From Synergistaceae bacterium (GTDB lineage: Bacteria > Synergistota > Synergistia > Synergistales > Aminobacteriaceae): a stretch of DNA of 43,688 nucleotides. This document shows positions 24,740 to 33,502 of the stretch, piece after piece (the first letter of the stretch is position 1; the number at the start of each line of letters is the position of its first letter). Both the position numbers and the translations under genes were made by a program. Below the pieces are notes generated by a model that worked only from the letters and a program-made list of their open reading frames with translations, did not search any database and had not been told where the DNA came from. The stretch lies in the NCBI GenBank assembly GCA_031280635.1, contig JAITGK010000086.1, positions 1 to 43,688 on the forward strand, in the 5' to 3' direction.

Positions 24740-25696
24740 ATGAAAATTGTGGTGCTGGACGGAGATACCCTGAGCTTGAAGGACGTTCCCTGGGACCCTA
24801 TAGCCAAGCTGGGGGAGTTGAAGGTGTACGAGCGGACCGCGCCGGAAGACGTGGTTCCGCGGGCGAAGGAGTGCGAGTGCCTCTTCACCAACAAGACCGT
24901 TTTGAGCGCCGACACTATTGCCCAACTGCCGAACCTGCGTTACATTGGGGTGCTGGCGACGGGCTACGACGTGGTTGACGTGACGGCGGCGAAGACGAGA
25001 AACATCCCGGTCTGCAACGTCCCCACTTACGGCACGGCCTCCGTGGCACAGCTGGCGATAGCCCTGGTTCTCGAACACTACCTGGCGGCGGGGGCGCACA
25101 GCAAACACGTGGCTGAGGGAGGCTGGGCCCGCTACCCCGATTACTCCTATCAGCTTCAGCCCCTGCACGAGCTATCGGGAAGGACCATCGGCTTCATCGG
25201 GTTCGGACGTATCGGCCAAAGGACGGCGGACATCGCGGGAGCCCTGGGAATGAACATTGTGGCCTCCGACCCCGTCCGCAGCGACCAAAGCGCGAGAAAG
25301 AACTTCCGCTGGGCGGAGCTGGACGAACTCTACGCCGTCTCCGACGTTATCAGCCTGCACTGCAACCTCACCCCAGAGAACAAGGGAATGATCAACAAAG
25401 ACAGCATCGCCAAGATGAAACCCCACGCGCTGATCGTCAACACCGCCCGCGGGGGCCTGATCAACGAGTCCGACCTCCTGGACGCCCTGCAATCGCAGCG
25501 CATCGGCGGCGCGGCTTTAGACGTCATCTCCCAGGAACCGCCAGTGAACGGCAATATCCTCATCGGGGCGCCCAACGCCATCGTCACCCCGCACATCGCC
25601 TGGTCCAGCGTGGAAGCCCGCAGCCGCCTGATGGACATCGCCGCTGCCAGCTTGGAGTCCTTCCTGAACGGCAAAACCGTCAACTGCGTGTATTAA
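24740..25696 (+). CDS. D-2-hydroxyacid dehydrogenase (glycerate dehydrogenase/hydroxypyruvate reductase type)
   Basis: The 318-residue NAD-dependent enzyme has GFIGFGRIGQRTADIA (dinucleotide fold), the catalytic Arg in NTARGGLINE, Glu in ISQEPP and His in TPHIAWSS. The C-terminal pattern resembles HprA-type hydroxypyruvate reductases more than SerA: there is no ACT domain. AAGGAGGAGA precedes the ATG. Together with the upstream PLP enzyme it may belong to serine/cysteine or 3-carbon hydroxyacid metabolism; the precise substrate cannot be read from the sequence. The TAA stop is part of the TTAA flanking a repeat element. Confidence 0.88.
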   Translation: MKIVVLDGDTLSLKDVPWDPIAKLGELKVYERTAPEDVVPRAKECECLFTNKTVLSADTIAQLPNLRYIGVLATGYDVVDVTAAKTRNIPVCNVPTYGTASVAQLAIALVLEHYLAAGAHSKHVAEGGWARYPDYSYQLQPLHELSGRTIGFIGFGRIGQRTADIAGALGMNIVASDPVRSDQSARKNFRWAELDELYAVSDVISLHCNLTPENKGMINKDSIAKMKPHALIVNTARGGLINESDLLDALQSQRIGGAALDVISQEPPVNGNILIGAPNAIVTPHIAWSSVEARSRLMDIAAASLESFLNGKTVNCVY

Positions 25697-25797
25697 GGAA
25701 GCGCTGATTAAGCCCTTGCGGGGCTCTGCCCCACGCCCCGCTTAGGGGTCGCGGACCCCAAGGGGCCTCAGGCCCCTCCCCATTAATCAGTGCTTTC
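25697..25797. repeat. Inverted-repeat (MITE-like) element between convergent genes
   Basis: The 15-bp ends GGAAGCGCTGATTAA and TTAATCAGTGCTTTC are inverted relative to each other and enclose a GC-rich core with several hairpins (GGGGCTCTGCCCC and GGGGTCGCGGACCCC). It is flanked by TTAA on the left and TTAT on the right, suggesting a 4-base target duplication. The right end supplies the stop codon of the minus-strand dehydratase gene. A second two-ended copy is at 43019-43108. Confidence 0.75.
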
Positions 25798-27643
25798 TTA
25801 TGTTCTTTCTATACTCCGGTACCATCTGGCGGAGCAGCTCCAGGGCGCGGCCCGGTTCGTCCAGGCTCTGGCGGAGGAGTTCCGCCACGGGCGCGGTCTT
25901 CGGCGCCGTCAAGCGCGAGGCGAAGACCTTCGGATGCGCGGTGGGGCGCACGGCGTCGGGGTCGTAAAAAAGCTCCTCGAACAGCTTTTCCCCAGGTCGT
26001 ATCCCCGTGTAGACGATGGAGACGTCCTTTCTCGGCTCGTAGCCGTGCAGGCGTATCAGGAGTTCCGCCATCTCGGTAATGGAAACCGGCTCTCCCATGT
26101 CCAGCGCGAAAAGCTCCCCGCCCTGCCCGATGGCCCCGGCTTCGATCACCAGACTGACGGCCTCGGGAATCAACATGAAGTAGCGCTTCATCGCGGGGTC
26201 CGTGACGGTCACTGGCCCGCCGTTCGCGATCTGCTGCTCGAACTTCGGGATGACGCTGCCGCGGCTGCCCAGGACGTTACCGAAGCGCACCGCCATGTAG
26301 ACCGTGCTGGGGAAGCGCTCCTGCGCCTCCCCTAACAGCAGTTCCGCGACACGCTTGCTCGCCCCCATGACGCTGGACGGGTTAACGGCCTTGTCAGTGG
26401 AGATCAGCACCATCCGCTCCGCGCGGAATTCACCGGCAAGTTCCGCCGTCGTCAGGGTTCCCAGGGCGTTGACGCGCAGGGCCTCGCGGGGGCAGTCCTC
26501 CATCAGGGGAACGTGCTTGTGAGCTGCGGCGTGGAAGACCACCTGGGGCCTCCACCGCGCAAAAACACCCCTCATGCCCGCCGCGTCCGCCGCGTCCGCG
26601 ATGATGGGGCACAGGGGAACGGGTGAATCCCGGAGGGACTCCAGCAGCAGGTAAATGGACTGCTCCCCGTGCCCCAGCAGGACGACCTCTTTTGGGCCGT
26701 TCCGCAGGACCTGCCGGACGATCTCGCTCCCAATGGAGCCTCCCGCTCCCGTGACCAGGACGCTGCGCCCCCGCAGGTACGCGGCGACCTTCTGGATGTC
26801 GAGCTGCACGGGTTCCCTTCCCAAGAGGTCTTCGAGGCGGATATGGCGCAGGCGGCTGACGGAGATGTTTCCGCCCGCCAGCTCGTGAAGGCTGGGAAGC
26901 ACGCGCACGCTGACGCCTAGGGGGGCCAGGGCATCATAGAGCGTGCGTATCCTGCGGCCGTTGACTGACGGAAGGGCCACCAGCACCACCTTGATCTGGT
27001 GCCGGCGCACCAAGGAAGGCAGGGCTTCGCTGCCCCCCAGGACGGCAAGCCCAGCGATCCGTTTGCCTTCCTTCTGGAGGTCGTCATCGATAAAGCCGCG
27101 GAGACGCAGCTCTCCCGGATTGCGAAGCAGGTCCCGCGCCAAAAGCGTCCCCGCTTCCCCCGCTCCAAAGATCAGCGCGTCGAGCTGAAGCTGGCTCGTG
27201 GGGTGCGGTGGAAGCGCAAGCCGCCAAGAAACCCGCAGCGCCCCGCAGAAGATCATTCCGGAGAAGAGCATAATCGCAAAGGAGGTCCGGGGCAGTAAAA
27301 ACAGCGCGCGGGACGGCAAGGCCAAGCGCCAGGAAAAAAACACCGCCGCGAACAGGAGCGCCCCCAAGACGTAAAGGCGCGCGAAGCGCACGTAGTCCTC
27401 AAAGCCGGCCTGGGTCCAGAGCGTTCCATACTGCCGCCCGGCGAGGAAAATTACGACTATCGAGGCAGGGAAGACGAGCGCGACGCGTCCCAAATCAGGG
27501 AGGTTCACGGGGGGGATGAAGAGGGTCAGGCGTATGGCGTAACCCAGATAGGCGGCGAACGCCAGGAAAACAAAATCAAGCGCGGCTACGCAGAAGCCGC
27601 GCCCAGCGAGTTTTTTCCAGATTGTACACAGACGGTTTAACAT
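25787..27643 (-). CDS. Membrane nucleoside-diphosphate-sugar 4,6-dehydratase (CapD/PglF/FlaA1-like)
   Basis: The ~618-residue protein has about four N-terminal transmembrane helices, a CoA-binding-like Rossmann domain (LIFGAGEAGTLLARDLL) and a C-terminal short-chain dehydrogenase domain with VLVTGAGGSIGSE, FHAAAHKHVPLMED and [17 protein letters not shown]. The Met-x3-Lys in place of Tyr-x3-Lys is characteristic of WbpM/PglF-type UDP-GlcNAc C6 dehydratases. These make UDP-4-keto-6-deoxy sugars for surface polysaccharides or protein glycans. I chose ATG 27643; a GTG at 27667 would add 8 residues. The last codons and the stop fall in a repeat element. The gene follows the 144-residue gene closely and is probably in one operon with it. 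Confidence 0.9.
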   Translation of the reverse strand: MLNRLCTIWKKLAGRGFCVAALDFVFLAFAAYLGYAIRLTLFIPPVNLPDLGRVALVFPASIVVIFLAGRQYGTLWTQAGFEDYVRFARLYVLGALLFAAVFFSWRLALPSRALFLLPRTSFAIMLFSGMIFCGALRVSWRLALPPHPTSQLQLDALIFGAGEAGTLLARDLLRNPGELRLRGFIDDDLQKEGKRIAGLAVLGGSEALPSLVRRHQIKVVLVALPSVNGRRIRTLYDALAPLGVSVRVLPSLHELAGGNISVSRLRHIRLEDLLGREPVQLDIQKVAAYLRGRSVLVTGAGGSIGSEIVRQVLRNGPKEVVLLGHGEQSIYLLLESLRDSPVPLCPIIADAADAAGMRGVFARWRPQVVFHAAAHKHVPLMEDCPREALRVNALGTLTTAELAGEFRAERMVLISTDKAVNPSSVMGASKRVAELLLGEAQERFPSTVYMAVRFGNVLGSRGSVIPKFEQQIANGGPVTVTDPAMKRYFMLIPEAVSLVIEAGAIGQGGELFALDMGEPVSITEMAELLIRLHGYEPRKDVSIVYTGIRPGEKLFEELFYDPDAVRPTAHPKVFASRLTAPKTAPVAELLRQSLDEPGRALELLRQMVPEYRKNIRKH

Positions 27644-27668
27644 AGGGGCGCGGGAAGCCCGCCCCACG

Positions 27669-28103
27669 TCACAGGATGAGCTTCTTCCCGCCGCCTTGAT
27701 GCCGGTCGCCCATGCGGTCGAGCTGGCTCAGCACTGCCGCGGGAGCCACGTCGATCTTGGGTTTCTGCTGTTTCGCCATGGCGTCGGACACGCGCTTTTC
27801 ATACTCCGCCATCGTTTTCTTGAGGGTGGCTGCGTCCCCCTTGAGCCACAGCAGAAGCCCCTTGGCGGTGCTTTCCAGAACCTCGGCAGAGGGAAGCTCC
27901 TCGATGAGTCCCAAGTCCTTCAAAATCCGGTGCTCCTCCCGCACGGAATCCAACACGTCCTGGTCGGAGATCAGGCCCTTTTTGTAAAGGACGCGGAACA
28001 TGATGTTGAAACGGCTTTTCTGGTTTTCCGACTCCATCGCCATCCCGTCCACCCGAGACAAAAGCATCGAAAGCAACTCGTCAAGTCCAATCTGCATGGG
28101 CAT
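27669..28103 (-). CDS. Small hypothetical protein
   Basis: The 144-residue soluble protein shows no family I recognise. It has an N-terminal region GLDELLSMLLSRVDGMAMES, a middle RVLYKKGLISDQDVLDSV resembling a short helical motif, charged helices and a basic C-terminus ending GGGKKLIL. There is no signal peptide or membrane segment. AGGAGGGG precedes the ATG. Its stop is 26 bases before the ATG of the sugar-dehydratase gene, implying co-expression. The middle segment superficially recalls 'lower-level' helical repeats of regulatory proteins, but nothing is diagnostic. Confidence 0.75.
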   Translation of the reverse strand: MPMQIGLDELLSMLLSRVDGMAMESENQKSRFNIMFRVLYKKGLISDQDVLDSVREEHRILKDLGLIEELPSAEVLESTAKGLLLWLKGDAATLKKTMAEYEKRVSDAMAKQQKPKIDVAPAAVLSQLDRMGDRHQGGGKKLIL

Positions 28104-28140
28104 GGTATCCCCTCCTTGTTTAGCTTAATTCTAGCACACC

Positions 28141-28206
28141 AAGGCCCCAGCCGCTGCCGAATCTGGCAGGATGCCCATTCCTCCGGCATGTTTGGGGCTT
28201 TTTTGT
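28141..28206 (+). other. Branched hairpin with trailing T-run
   Basis: On the plus strand AAGGCCCCA pairs with TGGGGCTTT over 9 bp (one G-U) and encloses two smaller stems, CTGCC/GGCAG and ATGCC/GGCAT; a TTTTTT tract follows. The structure looks like a three-way junction ending in a terminator. No gene upstream on this strand uses it, so it could end a short non-coding transcript starting near 28100. Function unknown. Confidence 0.35.
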
Positions 28207-28300
28207 CGTTTAGGATAAATTTCATTTAAAATATTTGTTCTTCCACATATATATAAAATCCGCCGTCACTATATACTCTTTGTAAAAAGAAACGCGAAAG

Positions 28301-29545
28301 GTGGCTGAGGGCGTGGAGTACCCGCTGGAGGATATTGGCTACGCGGAGGCGGCGTTCAACCGGTTCTACGACATTGGCGTCACGGACAGCGGCGGCGTGA
28401 CCCGTCTCGGATACAGCAAAGAAGAGGAGAAAATGCACGCCGCTTTCTCAGAACTGGGGCGCGGCCTGGGGATGGAGGTTTACACCGACGCGGTAGGGAA
28501 CACCTTCGTCTCCAACGGCGGTGTTTCCAGCGGCTATTACCTCATCGGCTCCCACCTGGACTCGGTGGTGGACGGCGGTCGGTACGACGGCGTGGCGGGC
28601 ATTCTGGCCGGACTCCTGGCGCTGCGGTGGGCCAAGCGCGACGGACTGGCCCTGTCCCTCCGCGTCGCGGCCTTCCGCTGCGAGGAGTCCAGCAGCTTCG
28701 GCTTCAGCACCCTGGGAAGCTCCCTGGTGGCTAAGGGAGGCGTTGGGGCGGAAGTGTGGGCGCTCAGGGACAAGGATAAACGAGCCCTTGGCGAGGTCTT
28801 CGCGGAGCGCGGCTACAACCCCAAGCCCGACCGCATTTCAGGGGTTCGGGAGTACCTGGAGGTTCACATTGAGCAGGGCAGGGTACTGGAGGAGTACAAG
28901 CAGAAAATCGGTATCGTGACCACCATCGCCGGCCCGCGGCGCTTCAACCTGTACATTCAGGGCAGGGCCGAGCACTCCGGCGCGACCCCCATGGTCATGC
29001 GCAACGACGCCCTCTGCGCGGCGGCGGAGCTGATCCTGGAGATCGAAAAGATCGGCATGGCGGAGTCCGTGCGGAACTCGGTGGCGACGGTGGGGGTGAT
29101 AGAAAACCAGCCCAACGCCCTGAACGTCATCCCTGGCGAGGTGAAACTGCAGGTGGACACCCGCGGTATTGAGATTGCCAGCCTGGACGAAATGGAGCAG
29201 CGCATCAAGCAGGCGGGGAAAACCGTCTGCGGCAGGCGCGGGGCAACTTTCCTCAAGGAGAAGATAGGTGAGACAAAGCCGGTGGCCATGGACCACAAGA
29301 TGCAGGACAAGCTGGCGCGGGCGGCCCACAGCCTGGGAATCAGTCACCGAAGAATGATCAGCGGGGCGGGGCACGACGCTATGCAGATGGCGGAGGTTTG
29401 CGACGCGGCCCTGCTCTTCATCCCCTGCCGGGACGGCGTGAGCCACAGCAAAAAAGAATTTGCCCACATGGAAAGCGTCTGCGACGGGGCAAGGGTCATC
29501 TACAAATACCTTCAGGAGGAGTGCGGCCAAGATGATACTCATTAA
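28301..29545 (+). CDS. M20-family N-carbamoyl-L-amino-acid hydrolase / allantoate amidohydrolase-like
   Basis: The 414-residue zinc amidohydrolase belongs to the HyuC/AllC/beta-ureidopropionase group. It has GVTRLGYSKEEEKMH, metal-ligand motifs LIGSHLDSVVDGGRYDGV (His and Asp) and FRCEESSSFG (paired Glu), YLEVHIEQGRVLE (His), a dimerisation domain (PRRFNLYIQGRAEHSGATP) and C-terminal SGAGHDAMQMA (His). The enzyme removes a carbamoyl or ureido group from an amino acid, releasing CO2 and ammonia. The start is GTG at 28301 or GTG at 28313; neither has a strong ribosome site. Its 3' end overlaps pyrC by 14 bases, so the natural substrate may be N-carbamoyl-aspartate, the product of dihydroorotase running in the hydrolytic direction (inference). 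Confidence 0.87.
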   Translation: MAEGVEYPLEDIGYAEAAFNRFYDIGVTDSGGVTRLGYSKEEEKMHAAFSELGRGLGMEVYTDAVGNTFVSNGGVSSGYYLIGSHLDSVVDGGRYDGVAGILAGLLALRWAKRDGLALSLRVAAFRCEESSSFGFSTLGSSLVAKGGVGAEVWALRDKDKRALGEVFAERGYNPKPDRISGVREYLEVHIEQGRVLEEYKQKIGIVTTIAGPRRFNLYIQGRAEHSGATPMVMRNDALCAAAELILEIEKIGMAESVRNSVATVGVIENQPNALNVIPGEVKLQVDTRGIEIASLDEMEQRIKQAGKTVCGRRGATFLKEKIGETKPVAMDHKMQDKLARAAHSLGISHRRMISGAGHDAMQMAEVCDAALLFIPCRDGVSHSKKEFAHMESVCDGARVIYKYLQEECGQDDTH

Positions 29546-30800
29546 AGACGGCCGGCTGATCGACCCCAAGTCCGGCGTTGACGAGGTTCGTGACGTGGTG
29601 CTGGAGGGGGAGCGGGTCAAGTACATCGGAAAATTTCACGTCAGTGACGAGTACGAGCGGGTGATCGACGCCCGCTCCAAGGTGATCGCCCCCGGTCTGG
29701 TGGACGTGCACGTGCACTTTCGCGAGCCCGGCTTCACCTACAAGGAAGACATCTCCAGCGGCGCGGCGGCGGCGGCCCGCGGCGGCTTCACCACGGTGGT
29801 CTGCATGGCAAACACCAAACCGGCGGCGGACAACCCACAGGTGCTCCAACAGGTGCTGGAGAGCGCGGCTAGGGTTCCCATCCGCGTGAGGACCGTGGCG
29901 GCGGTGAGCAAAGGGTTCGAAGGCAGGGAGCTGACCGACATGGGTGAGCTGAAGGCCGCGGGGGCCGTGGGGTTCAGCGATGACGGCGTTCCCATCACTG
30001 ACCCCGCCTTTCTGCGGGAGGCCATGAGGGCCGTCCGGGAGCTGGACGTGCCCGTCAGCCTTCACGAGGAGGACCCTTCCCTTATTGGCAGGGCGGGGAT
30101 CAACGACGGGGAGGTGGCCGCCGCTCTGGGCCTCGTGGGCGCGCCCAAGGTTTCGGAAAGCTCCATGGTGGCCAGGGACTGTATGCTAGCTCTGGACACG
30201 GGGGCCAAGGTTCACATGCAGCACGTGAGCTGCGCGGAATCTATCGCCGTCATCCGGCTGGCCAAGGAACTGGGGGCCAGGGTGACGGCGGAGGCGACCC
30301 CCTCGCACTTTTCCCTGACGGAAAAGGCCCTTTTGGAAAAGGGAACCCTGGCAAAGCTGAACCCTCCCCTGCGGAACGAGAGAGACCGCTACGCCCTCGT
30401 TGCCGGGCTGAAGGACGGCGCCATCGACATGATCGCCACCGACCACGCGCCACACAGCGACGAGGAAAAAAGAAAAAAACTGACGGAGGCCCCCAGCGGC
30501 CTCACGGGGCTTGAAACCTCCCTGGCCCTGGGAATTACCAACCTGGTTCGCAATGGGCGCCTGACCCTGTTCAATCTTATAGAAAAAATGGCGCTGTCCC
30601 CCGCGCGGCTTTATGGGTTCGACGCCGGGTATCTGGCGGAGGGCGCTCCCGCGGACGTCGTCATCTTTGACGACAAGGAGAGCTGGGTTGTCTCCAATTT
30701 CGCGTCGAAGGCGAATAACTCCCCATTTGTGGGACAAACGCTCCTCGGTAAGGTAAAATATACCATCTGCCAGGGCAAAATCGTTTATGAGGGTGAGTGA
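29532..30800 (+). CDS. pyrC: Dihydroorotase (class I)
   Basis: The 422-residue amidohydrolase interconverts N-carbamoyl-L-aspartate and dihydroorotate. Signature DVHVHFREPG (HxH metal ligands and substrate Arg), TVVCMANTKP, HMQHVSC and IATDHAPHSDEEK (catalytic Asp) are all present. I chose ATG 29532 because an AGGAGGAG site lies about 12 bases upstream and the product then starts MILIKDGRLIDP; the longer frame runs into the previous gene. It is translationally coupled to the upstream carbamoyl-amino-acid hydrolase, and pyrK starts 3 bases after its stop. Confidence 0.95.
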   Translation: MILIKDGRLIDPKSGVDEVRDVVLEGERVKYIGKFHVSDEYERVIDARSKVIAPGLVDVHVHFREPGFTYKEDISSGAAAAARGGFTTVVCMANTKPAADNPQVLQQVLESAARVPIRVRTVAAVSKGFEGRELTDMGELKAAGAVGFSDDGVPITDPAFLREAMRAVRELDVPVSLHEEDPSLIGRAGINDGEVAAALGLVGAPKVSESSMVARDCMLALDTGAKVHMQHVSCAESIAVIRLAKELGARVTAEATPSHFSLTEKALLEKGTLAKLNPPLRNERDRYALVAGLKDGAIDMIATDHAPHSDEEKRKKLTEAPSGLTGLETSLALGITNLVRNGRLTLFNLIEKMALSPARLYGFDAGYLAEGAPADVVIFDDKESWVVSNFASKANNSPFVGQTLLGKVKYTICQGKIVYEGE

Positions 30801-30803
30801 GCG

Positions 30804-31517
30804 ATGGCGGTATCGAAAATTGTACGGAACGAGCAGTATAGCCGGGATTTTTACGGGATGACAGTGGAGTGTCCCAATCAGGCGCGGATGGGGCAGTTTT
30901 ACATGCTTCGGGCGTGGGAAAACTATCCGTTGCTCTCCCGGCCTATAAGCGTGTTCGACTCCGACGGAAAAACCGTTTCCTTTCTCTACAAGGTGGTGGG
31001 CAAGGGAACGGAGGTCTTCGCCGGGTTGAAGGCCGGGGACGGCGTTACCCTGCAGGGCCCCCTGGGGAACTCCTTCCCGGAGGTGGACGGAAAGGTCGCC
31101 TTGGTGGGAGGCGGGGTTGGCATCGCGCCGCTTTTCCTGGCGGCTAAACAGCTCAGGGCCGCGCACCCCGGCTGCCAGCTGGACCTCTACCTGGGCTTCA
31201 GCGGCCAAGCGCTTCTGACCGACGAGTACCGGCGCGCCGCGGACAGCGTCACCATCGACGTTGGGGGCTTCATCACGGACAAGGTCGATCCTTCGGGGTA
31301 TGACCACCTGCTGACCTGCGGCCCCGAGATTATGATGCGGGCCCTCTACGGGAAGTGTAAGGGAGCCGACGCGGCAAAGGTGTACGTGTCCATGGAAAAC
31401 CGCATGGCCTGCGGCGTGGGGGCGTGTCTGGTGTGCAGCTGCAGAACGGCGGGCGGGAACAAAAAAGTCTGCAAGGACGGCCCCGTGTTCAAAGGAAAGG
31501 AGGTGTTCGGCCTGTGA
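30804..31517 (+). CDS. pyrK: Dihydroorotate dehydrogenase electron-transfer subunit PyrK
   Basis: The 237-residue FAD and [2Fe-2S] protein has [10 protein letters not shown] (FAD-binding RPxS), [16 protein letters not shown] (NAD-binding) and the C-terminal cluster ligands C-x4-C-x2-C in [13 protein letters not shown] followed by a fourth Cys in [10 protein letters not shown]. It links the PyrD catalytic subunit to NAD+, which defines the class 1B enzyme. The gene is packed tightly between pyrC and pyrD; its TGA overlaps the pyrD GTG start (GTGA). Confidence 0.96.
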   Translation: MAVSKIVRNEQYSRDFYGMTVECPNQARMGQFYMLRAWENYPLLSRPISVFDSDGKTVSFLYKVVGKGTEVFAGLKAGDGVTLQGPLGNSFPEVDGKVALVGGGVGIAPLFLAAKQLRAAHPGCQLDLYLGFSGQALLTDEYRRAADSVTIDVGGFITDKVDPSGYDHLLTCGPEIMMRALYGKCKGADAAKVYVSMENRMACGVGACLVCSCRTAGGNKKVCKDGPVFKGKEVFGL

Positions 31518-32416
31518 GCAGCCGCCTGAAAACGGAATTCGCCGGGGTTTCCTTCAAAAACCCGGTGGCGCTGGCCTCCGGCACCTGCGGGTTTGGGCGC
31601 GAGTACGCCGAGATTTTCGACGTTCGGCGGCTGGGCGGTCTCTGTTCGAAGGGGCTGACTCTGAACCCCCGGCCCGGCAACGAGGGCATGCGGATATGGG
31701 AGACCGCCAGCGGCGTCATGAACAGCGTCGGCCTGGAAAACCCCGGCGTGAGGGCCTTTATCGAGAAGGACTTGGACTGGGTGAACGGCCTGGGTGTGGT
31801 GAACATCGTCAACCTAGGGGGCCACTCCATAGAGGACTATTTGGAGGGCGTGGAGCTTCTGAACGAGGTGAAACTGGACATTTTGGAGCTGAACATCTCC
31901 TGCCCCAACGTTAAGTCCGGGGGCATGAACTTCGGCATCAAGACCGATCTGGCGCGGGAGGTGGTGCGGAAGGTCCGCGGGGTGTGCCGGCACAAGCTGA
32001 TGGTAAAACTCTCGCCCAACGCGGAGGACGTCGTGGCCCTGGCCCGTGCCTGCGAGGAAGAGGGGGCAGATGGTATTTCCCTGGTGAACACCTTTTTGGC
32101 TATGGCCATTGACTTGAAAAAGCGGGCCCCCGTCTTCCAGAACACCTACGCGGGCCTTTCCGGCCCGGCGATTAAGCCTATCGCCCTGCGAATGGTACAT
32201 CAGGCCGCGAAGGCGGTGCGGATTCCCGTGATGGGTATCGGTGGGATAACCACCTGGCAGGACGCAATGGAGTTCATCATGGCCGGGGCCGCCGTGGTGC
32301 AGATTGGCACGGGAAGCTTTATCAACCCCTCCCTGGCTCTGGACGTGATCGAGGGAATAGAAAAGTACCTCGAATCGCAGGGGAAAAACATCGCGGAACT
32401 CCGTGGCTGTATATAA
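31514..32416 (+). CDS. pyrD: Dihydroorotate dehydrogenase B catalytic subunit
   Basis: The 300-residue FMN enzyme starts at GTG 31514, overlapping the pyrK stop; the frame is open further upstream but that part lies inside pyr[14 protein letters not shown], the catalytic Cys in [13 protein letters not shown] (about residue 134), [21 protein letters not shown] and [16 protein letters not shown] identify the class 1B type, which uses Cys as the base and NAD+ through PyrK. Class 1B enzymes work in biosynthesis and, in orotate-fermenting clostridia, also in the reductive direction. The stop is followed by two GC-rich hairpins and then the TRAP transporter genes. Confidence 0.96.
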   Translation: MSSRLKTEFAGVSFKNPVALASGTCGFGREYAEIFDVRRLGGLCSKGLTLNPRPGNEGMRIWETASGVMNSVGLENPGVRAFIEKDLDWVNGLGVVNIVNLGGHSIEDYLEGVELLNEVKLDILELNISCPNVKSGGMNFGIKTDLAREVVRKVRGVCRHKLMVKLSPNAEDVVALARACEEEGADGISLVNTFLAMAIDLKKRAPVFQNTYAGLSGPAIKPIALRMVHQAAKAVRIPVMGIGGITTWQDAMEFIMAGAAVVQIGTGSFINPSLALDVIEGIEKYLESQGKNIAELRGCI

Positions 32417-32417
32417 T

Positions 32418-32474
32418 GGGGTCAAGGGGAGCCTGCTCCCCTTGCGGGGTTTGGGGCAGAGCCCCAAGTTCTTT
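32418..32474. repeat. GC-rich double hairpin between pyrD and dctP
   Basis: Two perfect dyads follow each other: CAAGGGGAGC/GCTCCCCTTG and TTGGGGCagaGCCCCAA, with a T-rich GTTCTTTATTCTTT after the second. This could attenuate transcription into the TRAP genes. In reverse complement, the GGGGCTCTGCCCC plus CCCCGC pattern matches the core of the repeat at 25697. Confidence 0.6.
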
Positions 32475-32496
32475 ATTCTTTAAGGGAGGTTTTATC

Positions 32497-33501
32497 GTGA
32501 AGGTCAGTCGTTTCGTTTTCGCTCTATTGGTTTGCGTGATGGCCGCCGTACCTGCGGCATTTGCCGCCGAGCCGCTGCTGATCCGTTTCAGCCACAACCA
32601 GCCCGTGGGCAGCCCGGAGGACGTGGGCGCTCAGGCACTGAAGGCAAAACTGGAGGAACTTGCCGGCGGCAAGGTGAAGGTGGAGGTCTACCCAGCCTCT
32701 CAGCTGGGAAACCTGCGGGAGCAGATCGAAAGCACCCAAATGGGCGTCATTCACCTTTCGCTGCAGCCCGTGTCCGTGCTCACGCCGTTCGTGGACGACA
32801 TCAAGCTCATCGACTTCCCGTACCTGCTGCCCTCCGACCGGAACAAAGTGTTCCAGGTTCTCGACAGCGAGGTGGGGCAGGAGGCGCTCTCGCCCCTGGA
32901 CAGGGTTGGGCTCAAGGGCCTAGGTTATTGGTTCGCCGGTTACAAACTCTTTACCACCAAGAAAAACGAAATCCATGCCCCTGGTGACTTCAAAGGCCTC
33001 CGCATCCGCGTAATGGACTCCCCGCTCCTGATCTCCCAGTACAAGACCTGGGGCGCCACGGCCGTTCCCATCGCCTACTCTGAACTTTACAACTCCTTGC
33101 AGCAAAACGTCGTGGACGGGCAGGAAAACCCCATCCAGACCATCGTCCTGAACAACTACCACGAGGTTCAGGGGCAGATCATTCAGAGTTATCACGGGAG
33201 CATGACCTATATTTTGGTGAGCAACAAGTCCTGGTTCGAGGCGCTGGACGCGGAGATAAGGGGCTTCATCGCGGAGGCTGAGAAGTTTGGCCGCGTGTCC
33301 TCCCGTGAAAATTACGCGGTGCAGGAAAAAGAGTACATCGAAAAGGTGAAAAACGCCCCCAACGTCCACTACTACTCCTTGACCGAGGAGGAGATCGCCC
33401 GCTTTAGGGAAGCGTCCCTGCCCGTCTACGCCGAGCACGCCACCAGCGATTGGCAGAAACAGCACCTGAAAAAACTTCAGGAAGCCTTCACGGGTAAATA
33501 A
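32497..33501 (+). CDS. TRAP transporter solute-binding protein (DctP family)
   Basis: The 334-residue periplasmic protein has a signal peptide (FVFALLVCVMAAVPAAFA). I chose GTG 32497 with GGGAGG 8 bases upstream; the frame extends upstream only through the hairpin region. Family features are RFSHNQPVGSPEDVGA, VYPASQLGN, FKGLRIRVMDSP (with the Arg that usually binds a substrate carboxylate), YNSLQQNVVDGQENP and YILVSNKSWFEAL. DctP proteins deliver organic acids to a Na+-driven DctQM permease. The operon position after pyrCKD suggests orotate, dihydroorotate or ureidosuccinate as ligand, which is inference. Confidence 0.92.
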   Translation: MKVSRFVFALLVCVMAAVPAAFAAEPLLIRFSHNQPVGSPEDVGAQALKAKLEELAGGKVKVEVYPASQLGNLREQIESTQMGVIHLSLQPVSVLTPFVDDIKLIDFPYLLPSDRNKVFQVLDSEVGQEALSPLDRVGLKGLGYWFAGYKLFTTKKNEIHAPGDFKGLRIRVMDSPLLISQYKTWGATAVPIAYSELYNSLQQNVVDGQENPIQTIVLNNYHEVQGQIIQSYHGSMTYILVSNKSWFEALDAEIRGFIAEAEKFGRVSSRENYAVQEKEYIEKVKNAPNVHYYSLTEEEIARFREASLPVYAEHATSDWQKQHLKKLQEAFTGK

Positions 33502-33502
33502 A

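Noticed and set aside
28301-30800. Reading the hydrolase-pyrC pair as a hydantoinase/carbamoylase hydantoin pathway
   Set aside because: The second enzyme has dihydroorotase signatures (HFREPG, MANTKP) and is followed by pyrK and pyrD, so a pyrimidine context is more likely.
30186-31307. 373-codon minus-strand frame across pyrC and pyrK
   Set aside because: Antisense shadow of two well-identified genes, with composition typical of reversed GC-rich coding.
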